In this document: one piece after another, positions 23,218 through 34,189 of the stretch
Numbering within the stretch: the first letter of the stretch is position 1
How the letters are laid out: each line of letters begins with the position of its first letter
Origin: Ypsolopha sequella
Lineage: Eukaryota > Arthropoda > Insecta > Lepidoptera > Ypsolophidae
NCBI GenBank assembly: GCA_934047225.1
Contig: OW203990.1
Location: 26,081,045 to 26,145,044, forward strand
Direction: 5' to 3'
Length of the DNA: 64,000 nucleotides
The notes under the pieces: generated by a model
Told to the model about the DNA's origin: nothing
The model's input: only the letters and a program-made list of their open reading frames with translations
Database searches by the model: none
Position numbers and translations under genes: made by a program

Positions 23218-24139
23218 GTGATAAAATAACAATTAATAATTATAAAAAAACTATAAAATATCAATTAATAAAATAACATATATATGTTATTATAATAAAA
23301 ATTGTTATGTAATTATAAAATAATAATTAATAAAATAACACGCAAGTTAATGTGAGATATATTTCTAGCCCTATCCTGGGTAATAAATAAAAAATAAAAA
23401 ATCTAACCTAATAAAAAAGTGTCTAACCCACAGAACTATGTCTAACCTAATAAAAAAGTATGTATGGGTGATATCGAAGAAGCCGCCGCCGCTACCCCGC
23501 TCAATTTGAAGACACATTTCAACGCCCACTTAACAAGGAAGAAGAATTGGCAACTAAATAAGTCCTAGAAAAATATTGTCATGAATGAAATGACGATAGT
23601 AATAATGACCTGTCCACAAACACAGTCAGTAGAGAAGTGCTTGTGAAAAGAAGTAATAATTCTTTCCTGACAATTCTTTTGAAGAAAACAGGTGTGATAA
23701 TGGACTGCCCACCTAAAGAGGTGGTCATATTTATCTAAATAGAGAGAAGGGAACGCCTTGAAAATATGGCATAGCAAAACTAAGAGTTTATCACAATTTC
23801 ATACATACAAACAAACAACTCTTTAAAAATAAAACAATTTTTAGTTTGTAAATTCGATAAAGAATTTAGGACTTTAGTATACATATCTGATGTGATAACT
23901 GTTGTGTTTGAGCACTATAATATGTCAGCTTGCACTGGACCCATTTGTCGTGTAATATATTTAACTTTAGTTGGAAATTATTAAGTTCTCATTTTAAGTG
24001 AATGTGTAAATGTTCTTACGAGAAATAAAGAATCTTAAACCTTAAAAAGTATCGGTCAATATTCGGTATAAGAAAATCGTATGTAAATACACAGATAAGA
24101 TAAAACTCGAAGAGCGACGATTGCTCAGGGGTAGAAGTT

Positions 24140-24232
24140 GAAGCGGCGGCGACCGACGCACGGTAGCACGGGGGTAGAACGCTGGCGTCTCAATCTTGAG
24201 ATCCACGTTCGATCCCCGGTCGGGCATGCCAA
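24140..24232 (+). mobile_element. tRNA-derived SINE head
   Basis: GCACGGTAGCACGGGGGTAG, AACGCTGGCGTCTC and the B box GTTCGATCCCC (about 24209) resemble a tRNA gene. The acceptor ends do not pair and the sequence runs on into CGGGCATGCC, as in the SINE at 9851. I therefore call it a SINE head rather than a tRNA gene. Confidence 0.5.
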
Positions 24233-24262
24233 AATAGTATATTACGACACGAGAGCGATGAA

Positions 24263-24448
24263 ACGTTTTCTGACGAGTGTGAGTTTGCGGCACGAGCCGA
24301 AGGCGAGTGCTGCAATCACACGAGTCGAGAAAAAGTTTCTCGCACGAGTTTCGTATAATTTTTTATAGCACAAGTGCGGAAAATGCCGATTTTACGCACG
24401 CGCGAAGCCTTTGGCTCGTGCCGCAAACTCACACTCGTCAGAAAACGT
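24263..24448. repeat. CpG-rich palindrome with about 45-bp arms
   Basis: ACGTTTTCTGACGAGTGTGA, GTTTGCGGCACGAGCCGAAG on the left is inverted as CTTTGGCTCGTGCCGCAAAC, TCACACTCGTCAGAAAACGT on the right. The loop also repeats CACGAG / CTCGTG. CpG density is far above the surrounding DNA. Confidence 0.7.
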
Positions 24449-24636
24449 AACGTAAAGCGGTCATTTTACGCACAGTGTGCTATAAACAATATCTAGGTAG
24501 GTCACTTCTGTGTTACGATACTTTTTCATACTATGAGATATGTAATGGTAACGATATAACGGGCTTTTACCATGCAGATTCGTTCTGCAGGGCTCTTAAA
24601 GCAAATATCTTGAAGTTTATCTTTGATTCTCGTGAA

Positions 24637-25342
24637 TAAATAAAAGTCGCAGGGTGCCAGGTCAGGACTACATTTTAAACAAAAGTCGCAGAGTGCCGGC
24701 CGGGACCATATTTTAAATAAAAGTAACAGGGTGCCAGGTCAGGACTTTATTTTAAATAAAAGTCACAGGGTGCCAGGTCAGGACTATATTTTAAATAAAA
24801 GTCACAGGGTGCCAGGTCAGGACTTTATTTTAAATAAAAGTCGCAGGGTGCCAGGTCAGGACTATATTTTAAATAAAAGTCAGAGGGTGCCAGTTCGGGA
24901 CTATATATTTTAAATAAAAGTCGCAGGATGCCAGGTCGGGACTATATTTTAAAGAAAAGACGCAGGGTTCCAGGTCGGGACTATATTTTAAAGAAAAGAC
25001 GCAGGGTTCCAGGTCGGTACTATATTTTGAATAAAAGTCACAGGGTGCCAGGTCAGGACTTTATTTTAAATAAAAGTCACAGAGTGCCAGGTCGGGACTA
25101 TATTTTAAATAAAAGTCACAGAGTGCCAGGTCGGGACTATATTTTAAATAAAAGTCACAGAGTGCCAGGTCGGGACTATATTTTAAATAAAAGTCACAGA
25201 GTGCCAGGTCGGGACTATATTTTAAATAAGGGTCACAGAGTGCCAGGTCGGGACTATATTTTAAATAAAAGTTACAGAGTGCCAGGTCGGGACTATATTT
25301 TAAATAAAAGTCACAGAGTGCCAGGTCGGGACTATATTTTAA
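24637..25342 (+). repeat. 39-bp minisatellite, 18 units
   Basis: The consensus unit is AAAAGTCACAGAGTGCCAGG followed by TCGGGACTATATTTTAAAT. The GTGCCAG core recurs about every 39 bp from 24653 to 25315. The last seven units are almost identical, while the first eleven carry diagnostic changes (GGGTGCC, TCAGGAC, GGGTTCC). Since 39 is a multiple of three, frames on both strands stay open and give spurious 13-residue repeat proteins. No start context or homology supports translation. Confidence 0.95.
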
Positions 25343-25424
25343 AACACAAAAATGGTGCATTATGTCGATATGTGGGCATAAACCACAAGATAGTTACAAT
25401 ATAGTACATTATAGTACATTTCAC

Positions 25425-25640
25425 AAGAATTCCATCAGCCGTTTTCTGCCTGGAGGAGCCCAAACATGGTATGATTTAAAAATGTTTTTTTTATTTTTTT
25501 AGAAAACGAGTCACTGAAATGTAATGGTGTAGTAAACTTTTACAATCAGCTCATAAAGCCCTTTCACACGAAAAATTTCAGAAAAATAAATAATGCTTCA
25601 ACTTATAACGGAGTCGACACCTCTCCCATGCTTCAATAAT
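25425..25640 (+). repeat. Dispersed segment shared with 34725-34880
   Basis: CCTGGAGGAGCCCAAACATG, AAAATGTTTTTTTTATTTTT TTAGAAAACGAGT and TACAATCAGCTCATAAAGCC have close counterparts at 34750-34860. The TTTTTTTAG|AAAACGAG junction in both resembles a splice acceptor, but no common reading frame follows. Confidence 0.5.
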
Positions 25641-26122
25641 CAAGGATTGTACGGGAACTGAATTTTTCAACACTTACACCCAGACTAAAGTACATAAATA
25701 CCAAAAGTAAGAAAAGTAGCATCCTTATTCTGCAGAGGATTATGAATTGAATCTTGTCAGGTAGAGTCGGACCCGACACTAAACAGAACCTGTTTCGAGC
25801 TGCGTATGATCAAGCAGATTTATATTGTTTTTATGCAAACAAGAGTGCGCTTCGGAACAAACAGCATGACTATCTGCTGTAAGTTGAGCAGAGTTTATTT
25901 ATTCGTATTTCTGCAAAGCTCATAGAGACAGCAGGGTTAGTAATAGCGCTACAAAGCAATATAAAAACGTTGATATCATAGTTTCATACAAACTGAGATT
26001 CAGTTTCATGTTGTTGAAAGTTAGTTTTTTTGATTAATATAGCTTAGTTACATTTTAACAGGATGCTCTTAAGGTTAAACGTCAGTCGTTTAGTACAAAG
26101 TGCACAACTTAACTTTGTTTTC

Positions 26123-26407
26123 CTTGTCAAGAAGTTAAAAGTGGAAAAAATATTGGTCTGTGGCAATTCACGCTAATAGTTTTATATAAGTTAGGTTTAT
26201 AAACCAACAGTTTGAAATCAAATGCACAATTGGTCACGATTTTGTCCAAACAAGCTTAAAATGCTGTTTTAAGTTTGTTCCGGCAAAATCATCGCTAATT
26301 GTGTATTAAATTTCAAGCTGTTGGTTTATAAACCTAACTTATATAAAACTATTGGCGTGAACTGCCACAGACCAATATCTTTTTCACATTTAACTTCTTG
26401 ACAAGAA
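26123..26407. repeat. Long-arm palindromic MITE
   Basis: CTTGTCAAGAAGTTAAA, TATTGGTCTGTGGCAATTCA and ATAAGTTAGGTTTATAAACC return inverted at 26310-26407. The arms are about 100 bp with few mismatches. Confidence 0.8.
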
Positions 26408-26749
26408 TATGTTTCCCTTCCCCAACTCATCTCTCATCACGAAGAGCGCGATGGCGAGATATTCAAACGCCGACGAATTTGTGAAATTGTTTCAGGTAAA
26501 AACTGTTTTCCATGAAACGGTAACTGTTTATTTATAGAAAACTTTTATAAGCAATCACACATCATTATAATGTCTAAAATTCTCAAGTGACGTCATATCT
26601 CGCAATTCTTTACAAAATCATACAAAAATTATGGTTAATTTATATACCAAAATAATGAAAACTATGTCCTAAAATGTCGTAAATTCTCTGAAAAAAATTT
26701 GTTAAACATCTTTTAGAAATTAAGCTATGGGAAATGTGATTAACCCGCC

Positions 26750-27415
26750 TTTTTAGGGTTCCGTAGTCAACAACAACATAGTTTCGCCATGTCCGTCTAT
26801 CTGTCTGTCTGTCCGCGGCTTAGCTTAGAGACTTTTAGTACTAGAAAGCTGTAATTTGGCATAAATTATATATTTATCGTGCCGATAAAGTGGTACAGTA
26901 AAATTTTGAAAAAGATTTTTTTCATGGTACCTCCCCTACACGTAAAGTGGGGATGATTTTTTTTCTCGTCTATCCCCTGGTGTGGGATGTCGTTAGATAG
27001 GTAATTTTAAAATTTTGGGGGTGTGAGAACACTATTTTTCGATCCAGAGTTCCGTTTGCGAAATATTAAGCTTAAAAGTGTTAATTTTTGTTAGAGTCAA
27101 GTGTCCTCCCCCCTGCCAGCGAAACGGTTGTATTTGGAGACGTGAAAAAAAGCACGGCAGTAGTATACATAACGAAATTAGAAGGAAAACTATCACAGCT
27201 ATAAAGGCTTTACAAGTTAACGAGTGCAGATCGCGCCAAACTTTTAGTCCCCTCTAAACACGGGGCGATTCGCATCAGCAGGAACAAAATGTATGGGCCG
27301 TTCTTGGGAAGAGCAACTTCCGAGCGTACTAGAAGTTTGACGCGATCTGTATTATTATAGATAATGGTATGGAACCCTTCGTGCGCGAGTCCGACTCGCA
27401 CTTGACCGGTTTTTA
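26750..27415 (-). repeat. GGGTTCCGTA-family repeat, long subtype (copy 1)
   Basis: It opens TTTTTAGGGTTCCGTAGTCA and closes TGGTATGGAACCCTTCGTGC followed by GAGTCCGACTCGCACTTGACC. The interior (GCGAAACGGTTGTATTTGGA, AACTATCACAGCTATAAAGG, CAGATCGCGCCAAACTTTTA) is the reverse complement of 43505-44120. Confidence 0.75.
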
Positions 27416-27579
27416 TTTTCAATATAGATAAAAATTATACAAATTGCTAAACTTTGCGTAAATCGAGGCAATAATATGACGGTGTTTCATAAATTTTGCT
27501 TTTTGGGCTATGTAGAGACATAGTTAGATGTCGCAAAATATGAAGAAAATAAGCTATTGACTTCACAATCCAGGCGTAA

Positions 27580-27765
27580 AGGGGCCTCTTAAGGCGCGCC
27601 CCCCAGCACTATGCACATTAAGGGAATGCACAATGCTAAAATTCAGTCCTGCTCTAACGCGTTTTTTTTTTGACTCCCTATCCTGCTCTAATCAGATGCC
27701 GCGCACGCAAAAGTTCAGTTATTTAGAAATCGCGGCTCTATTAGGGCATTAACCATAATTTGTAG
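27580..27765. repeat. Probable MITE relic related to 60890-61315
   Basis: AATGCACAATGCTAAAATTC followed by AGTCCTGCTCTAACGCG, and CCTGCTCTAATCAGATGC, have inverted counterparts near 61225-61310 (GATTAGAGCAGGATAG; AAAGCAGAACTGAATTTTAG CATTG). Ends are not clear. Confidence 0.4.
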
Positions 27766-28044
27766 TAAGGCTTTTTTGTAGATAATAATGAGATCTTTTA
27801 TTGTGTGAAAGATTCATTTCAAACGCATATTCCGTGTCCGAGCGAATTGAGTGTACATAATGAAATCAGGTACCTAAAGATATATATTTTTTTGAGTAAA
27901 GATATAAAATTTCGATAATCCATAAAGGCTTAATTCGTCAGAAAAACATCATTAGGTACATATATATTTCCCAGAATTTTCTAGTAGACAGTTTGGCCTA
28001 CAAATCGAGCTAAATACCAATTTTACCAAATCCACGCATATTCA

Positions 28045-28195
28045 AGCCTTTATTTGAGCTCGATCTGTGTGCTTCGGACCGCGTTGGTCTATTTGTGATC
28101 GAAGTACGGCGATAGGGCTAAGCAGGTGTACCAAGTGTAAAATGTGAGTTGCATTTCACATTTCACACTTGGAAACATCTCTCAATTACTGACTA
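28045..28195 (+). mobile_element. SINE 3' fragment
   Basis: GATCGAAGTACGGCGATAGG followed by GTGTACCAAGTGTAAAATGT GAGTTGCATTTCACA parallels the 3' half of the SINE at 9851-10155. The head is absent. A further inverted fragment is at 32030-32165. Confidence 0.5.
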
Positions 28196-28219
28196 TATGA
28201 TTTACAGAAACAGGTTTAA

Positions 28220-28288
28220 GGCGATATGCGAAAAAAATACGGGTGTTTCTTTGAGTGACAGTGACAAAAATAAAATTCGCATAGCCTC
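28220..28288. repeat. Mini-MITE, 69 bp, TTAA-flanked
   Basis: GGCGATATGCGAAAAAAATA to AAATTCGCATAGCCTC, with TTAA on both sides (28216-28219, 28289-28292). Both termini match those of the 409-bp element at 12573-12981, so it is a deletion derivative. From 28300 to 29320 I see nothing definable. Confidence 0.65.
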
Positions 28289-29324
28289 TTAACATTCATT
28301 CTAAACACAAAACACTATGCTTGTTACAATCCTTCTGGGCATAAAGCGTCGTTGTGTTTAATACATGGAAATAGTTCGACAAAAGTTACCTTTCCAGTTT
28401 TGTAACATTTTGCATATACAAATTAGGATTTACGAATATGAAGGAATCGTTACAAAATAAAATAGTTATAGACCGTGAGTGTACAGTCGGTAACCCTTAT
28501 ATATCGAGTAATAAGATGTGACCAATTCGTAGTTGTGTAGAAAAACACTACATCTATATAACCTGGAGTACTTTGTACGGACAGCAAAAACATCACAAAT
28601 TTCTGATAAAAACAATCATATCAATAAGTAAAATGTAGGGCCCTATTATGCTCAAAAGAGCATATTAAAAGGTGCTAAAAAATAAAGTTTGTGCTATTTT
28701 GTTACTAATATGAGTCAGCCTGATTTTATCGAAGATCGATTTATTTGAAAAAATCTATTCAGCATCGATTTTATTTGGACACGTTTAATCAATCTAGGAT
28801 TAAATTGATATCCCTTCATATAACGTGTCTAGAAATTTTCATTTAATATTTGTTAATCTTTGAAATAATTGCCAACTATTTCAAACTAGATATTTATTTA
28901 ATTTTAGGTAATGCTCTAATTCTGTAAGAAATAAAAACTGCAAAATTAAGTTGGTTGAGTATTTGGGGACGTAACCCTAAAATCAGCGTTTTTATATTTG
29001 TTGTTTAAATACATTATATGGTACATAATAGACAGAAATTTCATATTCCTAACTGCTTTGGCCTTTGAGATAGACTCCGTAACAAAAATGGTCTAAAAAT
29101 GGCAACTTTGATAGACCTCCATTCCTTTATTTTTTAAGATAAAAAAATAAAAAACAAATTTATACTCTAGTTAATGAGTTCTAGACAATGACACCCCACT
29201 TGCCAGGGTAAGAAAAAAAATCATTTTTTCGGCGCCATTTTCATGTATGAACAATAATTTAATTACAATTTCAATTTAAAATTCGATTTTGGGTTAATAT
29301 TTTACACAACATATAAAAATTTCA

Positions 29325-29440
29325 GGTTTCTATCTCATTCCGTCTAAGAGCTAGAGACCCGTGACGTACGAACAGACAAACGGACAGCGGAGTGACATTA
29401 ATAGGGCTCCGATTTGCTCTTTGGGTACGGAACCCTAAAA
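29325..29440 (+). repeat. GGGTTCCGTA-family repeat, 3' end
   Basis: GTGACGTACGAACAGACAAA CGGACAGCGGAGTGAC, then TTTGGGTACGGAACCCTAAA AAA at the end. Confidence 0.65.
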
Positions 29441-29690
29441 AATGACTAAAAATATCTGATATTCTCTTGTGATGCAGGTAGGGGGAGGAGGGGTAGCCTA
29501 AAACCTCACGACGTATCACCAAGGAATAAAAGTGGCCTAAAAACCTCACGTGAAGCCCCTAATTATCTTATTAAACTAGTAAGTTTTTCTCAAATGAAAC
29601 CGCAGCCAACAGAATAATTATTTAAATCATGTCCTCAAACTGGTATTTTTCAAATAAGTAAATTATTAAAAATAAAACGTATTTTTTGAT

Positions 29691-31191
29691 TCACTCCGAT
29701 TCAGTTTCTTCTTCGTCGCTTTCTTCGATGATATTCTCTTTGTGCGGCTTGTCTCTTACATTTTTCTGCTCTTTGCCCATTTCCCTTTGATTAACCTTCA
29801 TGATTGTGACCCTCACAAGATCCTTTAGAATGTTCTTGATATCTTCATCTTGTGATATGAGGCCCTTGATGTGTTCCCTGGTGGATCCTAGACTGCGTCT
29901 AGTCGAATCCTTGAATTGTTGCCTGGGGGGTCCCCGCATTATTTTCTTTCTCATGACTTTCTGCTGTGGATGTTGGAACGGTGGAAATTGTCCAGACATT
30001 TGGTTCATCATTGGCTTCATCTGCTGTATAGGTGACATTTGACGACCTGTAACATTTAAGCTTCAATAATAAACAAGGCAAAATAACTTGTTAAACGACT
30101 GTTTTGGATTTCGAATCGAGATGAAAACAAAAGTTCGTTTTTAGGTTTCCGTAGTAACTAAAAGGTACAAAAGGAATCTTTATGGTGAACCTTTGTCCGT
30201 CCGTCCGTCCGATTGTCACAGATTCATAAATTTAGCACCGTTAAAGATAAAATTTGAAACATGAAATTTGGCACAAAAATATCTTTCCCAATTTTTAAAT
30301 TGTTCAAAATATTTCCAAATCAAAAGTGAGAAAAATAAAAAGTATTATCTTAAAAATACAATATTGGTATTAAATTGTAGATATTAAAAAGTTGATTGAT
30401 AAAATTATATACTATTACGATATTTACTGGCAGTGGTTTCGAGAAATCTTTAAAAAGTTGCAAAAATATGTATGGGGGGACATAATTTTATCTCTGAAAC
30501 TGGTAGACCGAAAATTATGAAAAGAATATCGGCTATAGATCATAACAGGCCAATTACAGTAAAACTATAACGATTTTAAAAAGTTGATCATAAATGAGAA
30601 ATATAAAAAATAAATAAAAAAATATTTTATAAAAATACAATATGGGTATCAAATTGTAGATATTAAAAAGCTGATTGTAAAAATATACAATCAGAAAACA
30701 AGAAACATATTCATACTCATGACCGATGTCAGTGGCTGTGTGTCACAATCGCAGCACATTGAACAACACATCCTTGGACATGGACAGTCAGACTTGGGCA
30801 CCGATCGCTCCGTGATGACTTGGGACTGCAGCTTAATAGGTTTTTCATTTATTTTCTTGTGGTCCTTGTAATATATGAGATTTTCAAAGCTTTGGTCTTC
30901 ATTAAACCCTTCAATGCGGAAGGATGTCTTGCTGGTGGTGTTTATTAGTAATATGAGGAGGACCTGAAATGTGTGGATTTTGTATTTCGTGTGTTCATGT
31001 TAAATTTTTTATCCTCAGTACTGGAATGCAGGTACTTAATTAAAAAAATCTGAATTGAATTCTAATAACAGCAAGTAAGCAGACAGATCAAGTAGAAAAT
31101 ATGAAGAAGAGGATAGGTATAAGACATTGCAAGCTTTTGTAACAATTGCAGTACTAAATTAAGTATTTCTTACCGCGTTAAGTGCTTTCAT
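29691..31191 (-). CDS. Small secreted protein, cysteine-motif family, paralogue A (three exons)
   Basis: I assemble three coding exons on the minus strand: 31174-31191 (18 nt, MKALNA), 30717-30963 and 29691-30046. Junctions are GCG|GTAAGAA, TTTCAG|GTC, ATGA|GTATGA and TTACAG|GTC. Phases 0 and 1 agree and the total of 621 nt gives 206 residues. Residues 1-18 (MKALNAVLLILLINTTSK) look like a signal peptide, so the product is probably secreted. Residues 66-79 hold CPCPRMC..MCCDC, in the spacing C-x-C-x3-C-x3-C-C-x-C shared with paralogue B. The last exon is Met/Gln/Pro-rich (about 90-125), then basic, then ends in an acidic Glu/Asp tail (EESDEEETESE). I recognise no family. Intron 2 (30047-30716) is filled by a dispersed repeat copy. 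No AATAAA is visible close after the stop. Gene structure is inference from splice sites and the paralogue. Confidence 0.65.
30130..30700 (-). repeat. Dispersed repeat inside intron 2 of paralogue A
   Basis: It is the reverse complement of the family at 1-355 and 42680-43345 (GAAATTTGGCACAAAAAT, ATACAATATTGGTATTAAAT, GGTTTCGAGAAATCTTT). GTCCGTCCGTCCGTCC lies near its plus-strand start. Confidence 0.65.
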
Positions 31192-31262
31192 AATTCGTCT
31201 TTTAACCAACTCGACTCGTTATCAACTGATTGCAACACTTCAGAAAACTGACTGAGTTATGT
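31192..31262 (-). promoter_or_regulatory. Core promoter and 5' UTR of paralogue A
   Basis: Minus-strand GCAATCAGTTGATAACGAGT followed by CGAGTTGGTTAAAAGACGAA leads directly to the ATG at 31191. The same block precedes the ATG of paralogue B. TCAGT fits the arthropod initiator, which would give a 5' UTR of about 45 nt. No TATA box is seen. Confidence 0.5.
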
Positions 31263-31680
31263 TTTGTAAACTACTAACGTTATTCAACAAAAAAGCTACC
31301 CTGACTATGGCATTACTAAATTTTTCTACTTCCCTCATCTTTATTTATTTTTTAGGGATCAATAACATTTACCAATACAAAATCTTTACATTCCGGATGT
31401 CGTCATACTACAAACCATTACTAGAACGAAAACCTCCTTCATCGAAGGCCTCAGAAAGAACTACAGCATTGAAAACATAATCAACTACAAGGACTGTAAG
31501 GACAATGATAACGTAATGCATCTCCGATGCAGCACCGTTAACTTTCGCATCATGATTCTTTCGGTTCTCTCTTTGCCGTCTAGCAGCCTGATTGTCCATG
31601 TCCACACATGTGCTTCTCTGTGCTATGACTGCAACAACTAACTTGGAAAAACGTTCACAAGTATTGAAACGTTTTATTCT

Positions 31681-33665
31681 TTACAGTTTTGTTTCGAGAA
31701 AGACCCAGAAATTGCCTGGAAAAAATAAATAGATTAGTTAGGTATTAAAAAAAGATTGTAAGAGATCGGTGGTCTGTGAGATTGTAAATATACGTGATAA
31801 TTATAAGAAAACTTGGTCCAAGGATGAAAAAATGCGCTCTGTGTATCCGCCCTTAAAGGAATTTTGAAACGGTGTAAAATTGTTTTATTCCCATTTTATA
31901 ACATTTTCCAGGGTCCTTGACAAATTTTGCACATTCACGCCTAAAATAAAATATATCGTCACGACATGAATTCCCGAGGGAATTTGGAGTGTGAACTGCC
32001 AGTCAGAGTGCACATTTGTACACCCACGTTTCACCAGCGGTGGTTATGACATCCTAGCGTGATGGGTGGTTACTGGTTAGCCCTATCACCGTACTTCGGA
32101 CACAAATACAGACTAAAACCTAATCGTGCCTTTCGAAGCACGCAAACTGAACACCAGTATACCCTTGAATTATTATGAAGAAAACACTTTTCAAACAACT
32201 TTTCCACAAATAACAGTTGGCGCATTCGGTCCAAGCACCGCCTAGATCAAGAGATATTTTAAATGAAAAGACATAATGTAGTCCTCAAGCCATCAAAATC
32301 TATCCGAGAGATTTTAAGATATGACTTATTATATTTTACATTCCCCCGTACTTCATTCAGTTCTCAACTAAGAAAGAGCCCGGACGAAAGATTTTGCGCA
32401 TGTAAAAAAATTATTTTTATGGGGTTCTGATTGCTTGAGAACTACATTATGTCCTTATATTTAACATACATCTCAATCTTAGAGGCGCTTGGACCAATCC
32501 CATTCAAGTTTGCCCACTGTCAGAATACAAAAAAAGAATAAAAAGACGACCTCCAGATTAGCAGCCGAGATCTCGATTCTTTCGGATGAATAGACCGGTT
32601 TGAAATAAAATCTAAATAAGGTTTAAAATTTGTGCCGACCGAATAAAACATTTCCATACTCATGAACGATGTCTGTGGTTGGTCGTCGCAGTTACAGCAC
32701 GTAGACAAACACATCCGTGGACATGGACATTCAGGCTGTCGTAGGTCGGGTGGATCCCTGTGCGAGAGCTTTCGTTGCTGCAATGAAGCTGCGTCATCAC
32801 TAGCATCCTTGTCCTTGTAGTCTTTGTCATAAGTGAGGCTTTTGAAAATGTCTTTCTTTGTTTGGCCTCTAACCCTGAAGGTCCTTTTGCTGGTAACAGT
32901 TTGCAATATGATGAGGAGAACCTGAAATGTGTACTTTTATTCTGTTGATCGTTGGCACTTGATGGGATTTGTAAAGCATAATGAATAGAAAATCAATTGT
33001 ACTATCCCACAATTTTATTACTCGTTATCTGACCGGTTTCGCATTTAAGGGGTACCGTTTCGTGTCCGGTACAAAATGCACAACTAAAGATTGTTTTTTT
33101 TTTATTAAAGATATTAAACAAATGTGATTTGTGGCATTTTGTAAACAAAGATGAATGTCAATTAGGCTTTTCCGGCAAAATTTTGTTATTTTATGATACG
33201 GAACGTTACCCCCTTAAATCAGTTCCAAAGGGTTCTTTTTCGATTTCTTAAATCCTTTCAAAATGTCTGAAAGGAGAAACCAGTCGGATAATGGGAGATA
33301 AAACTGTGGGGTAGTTAACTGGTTTCGCATTTAAAGAATTTTCAAAGGATTTACTTCGAATTCTTGAATCTTTTGAAATGCAAATGCTCTTAAGGCGAAA
33401 CCAGTCAAGTAATAAGTAATAAATAATGGAATAGTACAAGTTATTTTCTATTCCGAAATGTGTCGGTTTAGTATTTGGGTATTTCAAAACAGTTTATTTA
33501 TCTTTTAAAAATTGGTAGTAATAAACCAATCAAACAGTAAGGGGCAGGCAGACCAAGTCTTGAATCCTGAAACCCATTACGACAACACAAGCTCCCTAAT
33601 AAAGGGATGGTTGGAGATATTACAATGGCAGATGCAATATTTCTCACCATGTTTAGTGCGTTCAT
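31681..33665 (-). CDS. Small secreted protein, cysteine-motif family, paralogue B
   Basis: Exon 1 is 33648-33665 (18 nt, MNALNM, donor GTGAGAAAT). Exon 2 is 32660-32921 (acceptor TTTCAG|GTT, donor ATGA|GTATGG). Lengths and phases match paralogue A exactly. The product begins MNALNMVLLIILQTVTSK, a likely signal peptide, and carries CPCPRMC...CCNC at residues 71-84 with the same cysteine spacing as A. The third exon is uncertain. The favoured choice is 31681-31715 (acceptor TTTTTTCCAG|GC, in phase). It adds about 11 residues before a stop and is followed within a few bases by a minus-strand AATAAA (31673-31678), for a 104-residue protein. An alternative phase-compatible acceptor at 31628 (GTTGCAG|TC) opens a frame to 31408 with a hydrophobic segment (YVIIVLTVLVVDYVF), for 166 residues. 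Function unknown. Confidence 0.55.
33020..33425. repeat. MITE relics in intron 1 of paralogue B
   Basis: ATCTGACCGGTTTCGCATTT AAG at about 33038 and CTTAAGGCGAAACCAGTCAA at about 33390 are inverted ends of one element. Inside it, a TTAA-flanked 155-bp element (33059-33213, GGGGTACCGTTTCG to CGTTACCCCC) is a shortened relative of the MITE at 40939-41319, with the shared phrase GGCTTTTCCGGCAAAATTTT. Confidence 0.6.
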
Positions 33666-33748
33666 TATTCGTCTTTCAGCCGACTCGACTTGTTATCAAC
33701 TGATAGCACCACTTCAGGAAACTGATTGTGCCATGTTTTGTAAACATG
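33666..33748 (-). promoter_or_regulatory. Core promoter and 5' UTR of paralogue B
   Basis: The minus-strand block CTATCAGTTGATAACAAGTC followed by GAGTCGGCTGAAAGACGAAT abuts the ATG and is nearly identical to the block upstream of paralogue A. Further upstream, ACAAAACATG and CAGTTTCCTGAAGTG are also shared. Confidence 0.5.
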
Positions 33749-34189
33749 AACCATTTGTAATGGTTTTTCATAGGTTCGGTGCAATTCTTGTGCGCTAATG
33801 GTCAAAAATATAAACTGTGTTGCTCTGTGTGTTACGGAAAACAGAGGTTTCTATTAGTTTTGTCCTCTTCAATTTATTGCATCATCAGGTACAGTGCTAC
33901 CATTTCATGCTTGCTTGCTATTTGTGGACGATCTTAAGCTGCTCCTAGCTATAGAGGATGAACATGACTCTGTTATATTGCAACAGGACATTTATATATA
34001 GTACAATTGAGCTATGATAATAGGCATGCAGTTGAATGGGTCAAAATGTGTACAGATCACGTTCAGACTAGCATACGCCGTGGCACCACCAGTACGTACA
34101 TATAGAAGGCAACGAACGAAAAAAATTAAAAAAATATATAAACGTCAATATTTACAAAATTCCTTTCATGAAAATTCCTTACATTTTAG

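Noticed and set aside
24140..24232. tRNA gene
   Set aside because: Good B box (GTTCGATCCCC) but no paired acceptor ends. Similar to the SINE head at 9851.
24637..25342. CRISPR array
   Set aside because: Regular 39-bp periodicity with no unique spacers between repeats, in a eukaryotic context.
24731..25404. Open frames of 60, 158 and (minus) 99 codons giving repeat proteins (VPGRDYILNKSHR units)
   Set aside because: They lie wholly in a 39-bp minisatellite whose period keeps every frame open, on both strands. No independent support for translation.
31259..31480. 73-codon plus-strand frame beside paralogue A
   Set aside because: It lies on the opposite strand of the shared promoter and the alternative exon of paralogue B, has no family features, and is better explained as an antisense shadow.
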